Shown here piece after piece: positions 26,173 through 33,819 of a stretch of DNA of 64,000 bases. The DNA is taken from assembly GCF_039523175.1 (NCBI RefSeq), contig NZ_BAAAEU010000025.1, positions 62,001-126,000 on the forward strand, written 5' to 3'. Made by a program: the position numbers and the translations under genes. This DNA comes from Dokdonella_A soli. GTDB taxonomy: Bacteria > Pseudomonadota > Gammaproteobacteria > Xanthomonadales > Rhodanobacteraceae. Every line of letters begins with the position of its first letter. Position 1 is the first letter of the stretch. The notes under the pieces were generated by a model. That model ran no database searches, had not been told where the DNA came from, and saw only the letters and a program-made list of their open reading frames with translations.

Positions 26173-27471
26173 ATGCGCTCACACCCTTCCGATGACGTCC
26201 ACCTGCTGCGACACGTGCAGCTCAGGGCATTCGCGTATTTCGAACACGAGACGAATCCCGCGAACGGCCTCGTGATCGACAAGACCGCCGCGGACTGGCC
26301 GGCCAGCATCGCGGCGACCGGACTCGCGCTGACCTGCTACCCGGTCGCGGTCGAGAACGGCTGGCTGAGCGAGCAGGCCGCGATCGACCGCACTCTGGCT
26401 ACCTTGCGCTTCTTCATGGGCAGCACGCAGGGACCGGAGCCCGATGCAACCGGCCATCACGGCTTCTACTATCACTTTCTCGACCTGCACAGCGGCCGCC
26501 GAGCCTGGCAGTGCGAGCTGTCCAGCGTCGACAGCGCGTTCCTGTTCGCCGGCATGTTCGCGGCGGCAGCGTATTTCACGGCGGACACACCCGAACAGCG
26601 CGAGATCCGCGAGCTCGCCGATGCGCTGTACCGGCGCGCGGACTGGCAATGGCTGCAAGCTGACACCGGCACGATCGGGCACGGCTGGCGCCCGGAAACC
26701 GGCTTCATTCCGTTCCGCTGGGAAGGCTTCGACGAGGCGTTGCTGATGTATGCGCTCGCGCTCGGTTCGCCGACGCATGCGCTGCCCGCAAGTGCGTATG
26801 CGGCGTGGGCATCGACCTACGAATGGAAGCACTGCTACGACCTCGACTATCTCTACTGCGGGCCGTTGTTCACTCACCAGCTCTCGCACGCATGGATCGA
26901 TTTCCGCGGCTTGCGCGATGACTTCATGCGCACGAAGGGCATCGACTATGCCGAGAACAGCCGCCGCGCGACCCTGATCCAGCAGCGCTACGCGATCGCC
27001 AATCCGCTCGGATTCAAGGGCTACGGCGAGAACGCCTGGGGCATCACCGCGAGCGACGGCCCCGGCCCCGCGGTGCGCCGCATCGATGGCGTCGAACGCC
27101 GCTTCTATGACTACGAGGGCCGCGGCGCTCCGTTCGGGCTGGATGACGGCACGCTCGCGCCGTGGGCGGTGATCGCTTCGCTGCCATTCGCCCCGGAGCT
27201 CGTGCTGCCGACGATCCATCATTTCGTGCACGGACTGCAGTTGCACGACCGGCATCGTTACGGTTTCCGATGCACGTTCAACCAGACCTGGGATGGCGCC
27301 TCGGATTCATCATGCGGCTGGGTCTCGCCGTGGCACTACGGGCTCAATCTCGGGCCGATCGTGCTGATGATCGAGAATTACCTCAGCGGCAAGGTCTGGC
27401 AGTTGATGCGAAACTGTCCGCATATCGGGGCCGGTTTGCGCCGCGCCGGCTTCAGCGGCGGCTGGCTGTGA
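26173..27471 (+). CDS. Glycoamylase-like (GH144-type, beta-1,2-glucanase related) protein
   Basis: A 432-residue all-alpha protein matching the glycoamylase-like domain that defines GH144 and relatives. Evidence is HVQLRAFAYFEHETNPANGLVIDK at the N-terminus, ATLRFFMG and GFYYHFLDL, then SSVDSAFLFAG, and a C-terminal CGWVSPWHYGLNLGPIVLMIENY. GH144 enzymes degrade cyclic or linear beta-1,2-glucans. No signal peptide is present, which is unusual because many relatives are exported. Acidic candidates are the D in SSVDSA and the E in WEGFDEA. It stands alone here. Confidence 0.85.
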   Translation: MRSHPSDDVHLLRHVQLRAFAYFEHETNPANGLVIDKTAADWPASIAATGLALTCYPVAVENGWLSEQAAIDRTLATLRFFMGSTQGPEPDATGHHGFYYHFLDLHSGRRAWQCELSSVDSAFLFAGMFAAAAYFTADTPEQREIRELADALYRRADWQWLQADTGTIGHGWRPETGFIPFRWEGFDEALLMYALALGSPTHALPASAYAAWASTYEWKHCYDLDYLYCGPLFTHQLSHAWIDFRGLRDDFMRTKGIDYAENSRRATLIQQRYAIANPLGFKGYGENAWGITASDGPGPAVRRIDGVERRFYDYEGRGAPFGLDDGTLAPWAVIASLPFAPELVLPTIHHFVHGLQLHDRHRYGFRCTFNQTWDGASDSSCGWVSPWHYGLNLGPIVLMIENYLSGKVWQLMRNCPHIGAGLRRAGFSGGWL

Positions 27472-27525
27472 GCAGCGACGCGGCGACGACGCCCCTTGCT
27501 CCAGTGTCCCCGTTTGAATCACCAG

Positions 27526-27703
27526 CCGTTCGTGGTGATGCTTCGACAGGCTCAGCACCGGGTACGCCTACGGCGTATCGAACCATGAAAGGCGGCGCCT
27601 GAAACCGTTCACCGTGACTCGCGTCATCCTGGCGCTCGCCCTTCGGGCCGACTTCGTCGTTCGCGCGCTCCTGCGCGCGCAGTCGATACTCAGGGCGAAC
27701 GGT
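27526..27703. repeat. Dispersed intergenic repeat with inverted CCGTTCG ends
   Basis: Begins with CCGTTCGTGGTGATGCTTCG and ends with GGCGAACGG, with a TTCGACAGGCTCAGCAC core and a TATCGAACCATGAA stretch. The same modules (GCTTGTCGAAGCATC, GGCGAACGG, TATCGAACCACGAA) recur at 41917-42070. It is a noncoding repeat of the kind often found between genes in related bacteria. Confidence 0.6.
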
Positions 27704-27764
27704 AGTGAAGTACGCTTCGCAATCGAACGGCAAACGACAGCACACAATCACAGGAGCGAACACG

Positions 27765-28670
27765 ATGGAACTCGGCATGATCGGTCTCGGCCGCATGGGC
27801 GCCAACATGGCGCAGCGGCTCGTGCGTGGTGGACATCGGGTGGTCGGCTTCGATCCGAAGCCCGAGGCGCGCAAGGCGATCGAGGACAACGGCGCGGAAT
27901 CCGCGGCGACGCTGGATGCGCTGGTCGCGAAGCTGAAGGCGCCGCGCACGTTGTGGATGATGGTGCCGGCCGGCGCGATCACCGATGACACCGTCAATGC
28001 CTTGCTGCCGCTGCTGTCTGCCGGCGACACGCTGATCGACGGCGGCAACTCGAACTACAAGGACACGCTGCGCCGCGCGGCAACCTGCGCCGGCAAGAAC
28101 ATCCAGTACGTCGACTGCGGCACCAGCGGCGGCATCTGGGGCCTCGCCGAGGGCTACAGCATGATGATCGGCGGCGATGCGGCGGCAGTCGAACATCTGC
28201 GCCCGATCTTCGAGACGCTCGCGCCGGGCAAGGACACGGGTTGGGGTCGCGTCGGCCCGGTCGGCTCCGGGCATTTCACCAAGATGGTCCACAACGGCAT
28301 CGAATACGGCTTGATGCAGGCCTACGCCGAGGGCTTCTCGATCCTCGGGCACAAGCAGGAATTCGCGCTCGACCTGCACCAGATCGCCGAGATCTGGCGT
28401 ACGGGCAGCGTGGTGCGCTCGTGGCTGCTCGATCTCACCTCCGATGCACTTGGCAAGAATCCGAAGCTCGACGGCATCGCGCCCTGGGTCGCCGACTCCG
28501 GCGAAGGCCGCTGGACCGTCGCCGAGGCGATCGACCTCGACGTGCCCGCGCCGGTGATCACCGCCTCCCTGATCGAACGCCTGCGCTCGCGCGACACCGA
28601 CTCGTTCGCCGACAAGCTGCTCGCCGCGATGCGCAACGAGTTCGGCGGGCACGCGATCAAGAAGGAATGA
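27765..28670 (+). CDS. gnd: 6-phosphogluconate dehydrogenase, decarboxylating, short form
   Basis: A 301-residue enzyme that oxidises 6-phosphogluconate to ribulose-5-P and CO2. The N-terminal GMIGLGRMGANMAQRLVRGG is the dinucleotide-binding loop. DGGNSNYKDTLRRA, DCGTSGGIWGL and HFTKMVHNGIEYGLMQAYAEG carry the substrate and catalytic residues (lysine in TKMVHNGIEY). It lacks the long C-terminal tail of the 470-residue dimeric E. coli enzyme and belongs to the short type, which often prefers NAD. AGGAG lies 9 nt upstream. The next gene starts inside its stop codon. Confidence 0.93.
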   Translation: MELGMIGLGRMGANMAQRLVRGGHRVVGFDPKPEARKAIEDNGAESAATLDALVAKLKAPRTLWMMVPAGAITDDTVNALLPLLSAGDTLIDGGNSNYKDTLRRAATCAGKNIQYVDCGTSGGIWGLAEGYSMMIGGDAAAVEHLRPIFETLAPGKDTGWGRVGPVGSGHFTKMVHNGIEYGLMQAYAEGFSILGHKQEFALDLHQIAEIWRTGSVVRSWLLDLTSDALGKNPKLDGIAPWVADSGEGRWTVAEAIDLDVPAPVITASLIERLRSRDTDSFADKLLAAMRNEFGGHAIKKE

Positions 28671-29197
28671 GCATGCCGTCCCCCGTCGCCAACCGCGACA
28701 GCCCGGGCGCGACGATCCGGGCTGCCGAGATCCGCGATGCGGGCGCGATCGCGCACATCTACAACCATTACGTATTGAACACGGTCGTCACGTTCGAAGA
28801 GGAAGCGGTCAGCGCGGACGAGATGGCAACACGGATCCGCGAAACACTCGCGATCCCGCTGCCATGGTTGGTTGCCGAACAGAACGGCGGCGCGATCGGC
28901 TATGCCTACGCATCGAAATGGAAAGGCCGCTGCGCGTACCGTTTCTCGGTGGAAGGCACGGTCTACCTGATCGACGGCGCCGGCGGCCACGGCCTTGGAT
29001 CGCTGCTCTACGGCGCACTGATCGATCGACTGCGCGAGATGCGCATGCACTCCGTACTCGGCGGCATCGCGTTACCGAACGAGGCGAGCGTGAAGCTGCA
29101 CGAGCGTCTCGGCTTCGAGAAGGTCGCGCATCTGAAAGAGGTCGGCAGGAAGTTCGATCGCTGGGTGGATGTCGGCTATTGGCAGCTCATCCTGTAA
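28667..29197 (+). CDS. GNAT acetyltransferase, phosphinothricin/methionine-sulfone type
   Basis: A 176-residue acetyltransferase resembling the Pat/MnaT group: IRAAEIRDAGAIAHIYNHYVL, then TVVTFEEE, YRFSVEGTVYLIDGAGGHGLG and VLGGIALPNEASVKLHERLGF. These enzymes N-acetylate small amino compounds such as phosphinothricin or methionine sulfone. The start at 28667 makes an ATGA overlap with gnd; 28673 is an alternative. The Q-x-x-G-x-G loop is replaced by GAGGHGLG. Confidence 0.9.
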   Translation: MSMPSPVANRDSPGATIRAAEIRDAGAIAHIYNHYVLNTVVTFEEEAVSADEMATRIRETLAIPLPWLVAEQNGGAIGYAYASKWKGRCAYRFSVEGTVYLIDGAGGHGLGSLLYGALIDRLREMRMHSVLGGIALPNEASVKLHERLGFEKVAHLKEVGRKFDRWVDVGYWQLIL

Positions 29198-29290
29198 CGC
29201 GCAAGCCAGGGCATCCAACGACGCACGCCACGTGAGTCGAGACCTGTTCCCTGACCAAATTCCGCTCATTTCGAGAGAAAACTTTATCCA

Positions 29291-29854
29291 ATGGAGAGAC
29301 TACGAAACATCGCCGTTGCTGTATTCGTGCTGTGGCTCCTGATCGACGGCCTGGTCGTTTTCCGCCGCAAGAGCGGCACGGCAGAAAACCGTGATCGCTT
29401 CTCGCTGCGGGTGATCGCAGCGGGCAATCTGCTCGCGTGGACGGTTGGCATCTGGCTGGCTTACAAGCAAATCGGCGTCATCCGGCCAACCATGCCGGTA
29501 CAAATTGCCGGCCTCGTCAGTCTCGGGCTCGGCATTCTGATCCGCTCGACTGCCATTGCTCAGCTCGGCCGCTTCCATACCCCCAACGTAGCGGTGCTTG
29601 CCAATCATGAAGTGATGGATCGAGGCCTGTATCGACATATCCGCCATCCGAGTTATCTCGGTGCGCTCATCGCCTTCTTCGGCTTCGGTCTGGCGCTGGG
29701 CAATTGGCCGAGTCTGCTCGTCATCATGCTGCTGACGCCCCCTATATACCTGTTTCGCATCCGCGAAGAAGAAGCGGCGCTCGGCGCAGCCTTGGGCGAG
29801 CGTTACGCAAGCTACTGCCGCCGCACCAAGCGACTGATCCCCGGTATCTATTGA
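29291..29854 (+). CDS. Isoprenylcysteine carboxyl methyltransferase-family membrane protein
   Basis: A 187-residue membrane protein with about five hydrophobic segments. The C-terminal HIRHPSYLGALIAFFGFGLALG and RIREEEAALGAALGERYASY match the ICMT/PEMT-type fold, whose RHPxY and EE motifs bind S-adenosylmethionine. The substrate in bacteria is usually unknown. It is a single gene on the plus strand. Confidence 0.85.
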   Translation: MERLRNIAVAVFVLWLLIDGLVVFRRKSGTAENRDRFSLRVIAAGNLLAWTVGIWLAYKQIGVIRPTMPVQIAGLVSLGLGILIRSTAIAQLGRFHTPNVAVLANHEVMDRGLYRHIRHPSYLGALIAFFGFGLALGNWPSLLVIMLLTPPIYLFRIREEEAALGAALGERYASYCRRTKRLIPGIY

Positions 29855-29954
29855 TAGCGCCGCGGCCGGCATGACAGGCCGTTCCCTGCCTGCAAAGACG
29901 GCTTTCGGAGTAGAAACGGTTCGTCGAGATTTCCGATCGGCGAGGTCGCGATCA

Positions 29955-30617
29955 TCACCCCTGCGCCGCGATCTGCCGCAGCGCCTGCTCGAATACCTCG
30001 ATCGGCTGGCCGCCGGAAATCAGATGACGGTCGTTGATGATCACCGCGGGTACGGAATGAATGCCGCGGTCGGTGTAGAAGCGTTCTTGTGTGCGCACGT
30101 CGGCAACGTATTCGTCGGATGACAGGATCTGTTGGGCACGCGCGGCATCGAGGCCGGCCTCACTCGCGACCCGCACCAGTACCTCGTGCGCGGAGACGTC
30201 CTCGCCGTCGGTGAAGTACGCGCGCAGCAGTGCGTGCTTGAGTGCGCGCTCCTTGTCGTGCCCTTCGAGCGCGGCCCAGTGCAGCAGGCGGTGGGCGTCG
30301 AAGGTGTTGTAGACGCGGCCGCGCGCGCCGAACGTGAATCCGAGTTCGGCGCCGCGCGCGCGGATCGCCTCGCGGTTGCGTTCGAGCTGTTCCGGCGTGG
30401 AACCGTACTTCTGCACGAGGTGTTCGGTCGCGTCCTGGCCTTCCGGCGGCATCTGCGGATTCAGCTCGAAGGGCTGGAAATGCAGGTCGACGGCGCCCTT
30501 GTCGCCGACGCGGGCGATCGCCTGTTCGAGTGCGTTCAGACCGATGGCGCACCACGGGCAGGAGACGTCGGAGACGAAGTCGATGCGGATGGGGGTGGGT
30601 TTGGACGCTACGGACAT
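29955..30617 (-). CDS. DsbA-family FrnE-like oxidoreductase
   Basis: A 220-residue cytosolic member of the FrnE/2-hydroxychromene-2-carboxylate isomerase branch of the DsbA fold. IDFVSDVSCPWCAIG holds the CPWC redox motif, the helical insertion follows (YNTFDAHRLLHWA), and GIHSVPAVIINDRHLISGGQ has the cis-proline. There is no signal peptide. GAGGTG lies 8 nt upstream of the ATG at 30617; a GTG at 30626 is also open. FrnE-like proteins act in oxidative stress in some species. Confidence 0.9.
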   Translation of the reverse strand: MSVASKPTPIRIDFVSDVSCPWCAIGLNALEQAIARVGDKGAVDLHFQPFELNPQMPPEGQDATEHLVQKYGSTPEQLERNREAIRARGAELGFTFGARGRVYNTFDAHRLLHWAALEGHDKERALKHALLRAYFTDGEDVSAHEVLVRVASEAGLDAARAQQILSSDEYVADVRTQERFYTDRGIHSVPAVIINDRHLISGGQPIEVFEQALRQIAAQG

Positions 30618-30750
30618 CGGGAACACCTCATGATCGTGGCGAGCGGGGAAACCGCTCGCGATCGCGAGGAGATGGAGACGGCTGGGTTGCGATCAAGGTG
30701 AACGCGGCGATGCGAGGTGTGACCGAATGATAGGGAACGACGTCCTGCGC

Positions 30751-30790
30751 TCCCTCTCCCCCAATGGCCCCATCGTTGGGATGGGAGGCG
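30751..30790. repeat. GC-rich palindromic intergenic repeat
   Basis: CCCTCTCCCCCAATGGC arm with CCATCGTTGGGATGGGAGG as partial partner, upstream of the FrnE-like gene. A degenerate member of the dispersed family. Confidence 0.5.
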
Positions 30791-30896
30791 GTGCTCCATG
30801 CAGGGTGCGCGATCGCAGTATGCGAAGACCTTCAGCGAAGCGCGCTTGCTTGCGGATACTGGCGGAACTCGCAGGGTCTTACTGATCTGCGGCCTC

Positions 30897-30952
30897 GCCC
30901 CCTCACCCAACCCTCTCCCCCAAGCAGAGCTTGGGGGAGAGGGCTTCAGGCG
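30897..30952. repeat. GC-rich palindromic repeat overlapping the HVA1-like gene
   Basis: CCCTCTCCCCCAAGC and GCTTGGGGGAGAGGG form a perfect 15-bp stem with an AGA loop, flanked by CCTCACCCAA and GGCTTCAGG. It replaces the 3' end of the HVA1-like reading frame at 30903-31088. Confidence 0.8.
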
Positions 30953-31088
30953 CAGCCGCCTCGCAGCAATGGCGGACATGGCTCGTGTAGTCGGTGTCGC
31001 GTGTGTGCGCGCGGATGATCGTGCCGCTGACCATGCCGACTTCGGAGTTCCAGCGCGCGCGGTCGCCGACGTCGAATTTTGCACTCAT
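30903..31088 (-). CDS. HVA1/DUF2945-type protein, C-terminus replaced by a palindromic repeat
   Basis: A 61-residue frame. Residues 1-36 (VGDRARWNSEVGMVSGTIIR, then HTRDTDYTSH) match the small HVA1/DUF2945 Tudor-like domain. The expected continuation with a D-P-x-Y-x-V/I segment and a lysine-rich end is missing. Instead the frame runs into the repeat at 30897-30952 and stops inside it. It follows transketolase by 10 nt and has GAGG upstream, so it could still be translated, but it is probably a broken copy. Confidence 0.6.
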   Translation of the reverse strand: MSAKFDVGDRARWNSEVGMVSGTIIRAHTRDTDYTSHVRHCCEAAAPEALSPKLCLGERVG

Positions 31089-31098
31089 GCCTCGAACC

Positions 31099-33147
31099 TC
31101 AACGATTCAGCAAGGCTTTCGCGCGCGCGCAGACGTTGTCGACGTTGAAGCCGTATTCGCGCAGCACGACCTCGCCCGGGGCGGATGCGCCGAAGCGGTC
31201 GATGCCGAGCACGTCGCCGGCATCGCCGACGTAGCGATGCCAGCCCTGCGTTGCGCCCGCCTCGACCGCCAGCCGCGCACGCACGCCGGGCGGCAGCACC
31301 GCGTCGCGCTCGACTGGCGGCAACGCGTCGAACAGCGCCCAGCTCGGCATTGAGACGCAACGCACCGCGATGCCATCGTTGCGCAGGCGCTCGGCCGCCA
31401 CGACGATCAGGCCGACCTCCGCGCCGCTCGCGATCAGGATCAACTCGGGCTTGCCCTGCGCAGCGTCGCTCAACACATAGGCGCCGCGACGCAAGCCATC
31501 GGCGGATGCGTACTGCGCTCGATCGAGCGTCGGCACCGCCTGCCGGCTCAGCACCAGCAGCACCGGCCGCTCGCGCGTCTCGATCGCGACTCTCCATGCG
31601 ACCGCGGTCTCGTTCGCGTCGGCCGGACGGATCACGGTCACATTCGGGACCGCGCGCAGGCCCGCGAGTTGCTCGATCGGCTGATGGGTCGGGCCGTCCT
31701 CGCCGAGTGCGATGGAGTCATGGGTGAACACATGGACCACGTGCAGCTTCGACAACGCAGCGAGGCGGATCGGCGGGCGCATGTAGTCGGAGAAGATCAG
31801 GAAGGTCGCACCGTACGGAATCGTGCCGCCGTGCGCGGCGAGACCGTTCACGATCGCGCCCATCGCATGCTCGCGCACACCGAAGTGCAGGTTGCGGCCC
31901 GCGTAACTCCAGCCGCCGCCGACCGAACCCTGCGTGTCCTCGTCCTTGTGCGCCGGCGGATTGAAGTCGCCGAGTCCCTTCAGCGCGGTCTTGGTTGACG
32001 GATCGAGATCGGCCGAGCCGCCGGTCAGCGACGGAAGCTTTGGCGCGATCGCGTTCATGACCTTGCCCGAGGCCTCGCGCGTGGCAAGGCCTTTCGCGTC
32101 GGCCGGGAACGTTGGAATGTCCGCGTCCCAGCCCGCTGGCAACTCGCCGCGCAGGCTGGATGCGAGTTCCGCGGCGGGTTGCGGAAACGCGTTCGTGTAC
32201 GCGGCGACACGTTCATTCCACGCCGCCTCGCGCTCCACACCACGCGCGACCGCGCTGCGGAAATGCGCGAGCGCATCGTCCGGAATCAGGAATGCCGGTT
32301 CGGTCGGCCAGCCGAGCTTTTCCTTGGTCTTGCTCACGTCGTCGACGCCGAGCGGTGAGCCGTGCGCCTCGAAACTGTCCTGCTTGGGCGACCCATAACC
32401 GATATGCGTACGCACCAGGATCAGCGAGGGTCGCCGCGTTTCGGCTCGCGCGTGCGTCAACGCGGTCTCAATCGCGGCGAGGTCGTTGCCGTCTGCAACG
32501 AATTCGGTGTGCCAGCCGTAGGCCTGGAAGCGGCGCGCGCGCTCCTCGGAAAACGTGATGTCGGTGCCGGCCGCGAGCGAGACGTAGTTGTCGTCATACA
32601 GGCAGATCAGCTTGCCGAGCTTGAGATGACCGGCGAGCGAGGCGGCCTCGGCGGCGACGCCCTCCATCAGGTCGCCGTCGCTGACGATTGCGTACGTGTG
32701 ATGGTCGATCGGCGCGTGGCCTTGGCGGTTATAGCGTGCCGCCAGCTGTGCCTCGGCGATCGCCATGCCGACCGCGTTCGCGAGCCCTTGCCCAAGCGGC
32801 CCGGTCGTGGTCTCGACGCCGGGCGTATGCCCGCGTTCCGGATGGCCCGGCGTCCTGCTGCCCCACTGGCGGAACTGCTTGATGTCGTCGAGCGAGAGAT
32901 CGTAACCGGTCAGGTGCAGCAGGCTGTACAGCAGCATCGAGCCATGGCCGGCCGAGAGCACGAAGCGGTCGCGATCGACCCACTGCGGATTGCGCGGGTT
33001 GTGCTTGAGGAAGCGTGTCCACAGCACATAGGCCATAGGCGCCGCGCCGAGCGGCATGCCGGGATGGCCGCTGTTCGCGTTCTGTACCGCGTCGACCGAC
33101 AGGAAACGGATCGTGTCGATGCATTGCTGATCGAGTGCCCGCGTCAT
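31099..33147 (-). CDS. tkt: Transketolase
   Basis: A 682-residue thiamine-diphosphate enzyme moving two-carbon units between sugar phosphates in the pentose phosphate pathway. The N-terminal region has VDAVQNANSGHPGMPLGAAP, GPLGQGLANAVGMAIAE and the ThDP-binding GDLMEGVAAEAASLAGHL. The central region has FGVREHAMGAIVNGLAAHGG with the catalytic glutamate, and THDSIALGEDGPTHQPIEQL. The C-terminal domain ends normally. GGAGGAG lies 7 nt upstream of the ATG. It is downstream of the zwf-HAD-tal-pgi-pgm group in the same direction, separated by repeats. Confidence 0.97.
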   Translation of the reverse strand: MTRALDQQCIDTIRFLSVDAVQNANSGHPGMPLGAAPMAYVLWTRFLKHNPRNPQWVDRDRFVLSAGHGSMLLYSLLHLTGYDLSLDDIKQFRQWGSRTPGHPERGHTPGVETTTGPLGQGLANAVGMAIAEAQLAARYNRQGHAPIDHHTYAIVSDGDLMEGVAAEAASLAGHLKLGKLICLYDDNYVSLAAGTDITFSEERARRFQAYGWHTEFVADGNDLAAIETALTHARAETRRPSLILVRTHIGYGSPKQDSFEAHGSPLGVDDVSKTKEKLGWPTEPAFLIPDDALAHFRSAVARGVEREAAWNERVAAYTNAFPQPAAELASSLRGELPAGWDADIPTFPADAKGLATREASGKVMNAIAPKLPSLTGGSADLDPSTKTALKGLGDFNPPAHKDEDTQGSVGGGWSYAGRNLHFGVREHAMGAIVNGLAAHGGTIPYGATFLIFSDYMRPPIRLAALSKLHVVHVFTHDSIALGEDGPTHQPIEQLAGLRAVPNVTVIRPADANETAVAWRVAIETRERPVLLVLSRQAVPTLDRAQYASADGLRRGAYVLSDAAQGKPELILIASGAEVGLIVVAAERLRNDGIAVRCVSMPSWALFDALPPVERDAVLPPGVRARLAVEAGATQGWHRYVGDAGDVLGIDRFGASAPGEVVLREYGFNVDNVCARAKALLNR

Positions 33148-33212
33148 GTTGTTCTCCTCCGAATCAGCGTGATTCTTGCGCGTTGCAATCGCGGTTGGGG
33201 AAGGTCTGATCT

Positions 33213-33267
33213 ACCCCCTCTCTACCAACTGCTTCATCGTTGGGGGAGAGGGCTGGGGTGAGGGGGC
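33213..33267. repeat. GC-rich palindromic intergenic repeat
   Basis: CCCCCTCTCTACCAAC with GTTGGGGGAGAGGG form an imperfect stem, followed by GGGGTGAGGGGG, in the gap upstream of transketolase. Member of the dispersed family. Confidence 0.65.
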
Positions 33268-33330
33268 TTTTGCTGGTGCTGCAAAAGCATCGCGAAAACA
33301 ACAGCAAGAGCGCTCGCGCCTTCGACGCTC

Positions 33331-33371
33331 ACCCCTCACCCTCGCGCCGACCTGCGGTCGGGGCGAGGGGA
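33331..33371. repeat. Palindromic repeat of a second sub-type
   Basis: CCCCTCACCCTCGCGCCGACC and its near complement around CTGCGG form a long hairpin between the VOC gene and transketolase. The arms (CCCTCGCGCC...GGGGCGAGGG) differ from the CTCTCCCC family. Confidence 0.6.
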
Positions 33372-33411
33372 CAAATCAGAGCTCCTTAAGCATATCCGCT
33401 CGGTAGAAAGG

Positions 33412-33804
33412 TCAGGTGGGATCGGCGCCTGTGAAGGGCGTGGCGACTTGCCAGGTGTTGCCCCATTCGTCTTCGACCATGCAACGACGATCTCCGTAGG
33501 GCGTGTCGAACGGTTCCTCGATAGTACGCGCGCCGGCATCGATGGCGCGTCGATACGTGGCGTCGGTGTCGTCTACATAGATGTAGAGGAAGGCGGTCTG
33601 GGGACTGCGAATTCCGGCATCGCTGACCATGACATTCGAATCGCCGAGCCGGACAACGGATGGACGATCCTCCTGAAACTCTCCGGTCGCGGCGAACACG
33701 CGCGTCAGGAACTCCACGAGTCGCCGTGCGTCTTGAACGACGATCCGCGGAGTAACGGCGTGCCAGCCGTCGGGGATGAAGCGATGGTTGTTGGCATCCG
33801 TCAT
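33412..33804 (-). CDS. VOC-family (glyoxalase/bleomycin-resistance fold) protein
   Basis: A 130-residue protein of the PhnB-like VOC group: WHAVTPRIVVQDARRLVEFL at the start, LYIYVDDTDATYRRAIDAGA in the second module, and DRRCMVEDEWGNTWQVA at the end, where histidine or glutamate ligands of the metal site occur in relatives. It lies 15 nt after pgm and so is probably co-transcribed with it. Function is unknown. Confidence 0.85.
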   Translation of the reverse strand: MTDANNHRFIPDGWHAVTPRIVVQDARRLVEFLTRVFAATGEFQEDRPSVVRLGDSNVMVSDAGIRSPQTAFLYIYVDDTDATYRRAIDAGARTIEEPFDTPYGDRRCMVEDEWGNTWQVATPFTGADPT

Positions 33805-33819
33805 CGCGTGCTCCTGAAA

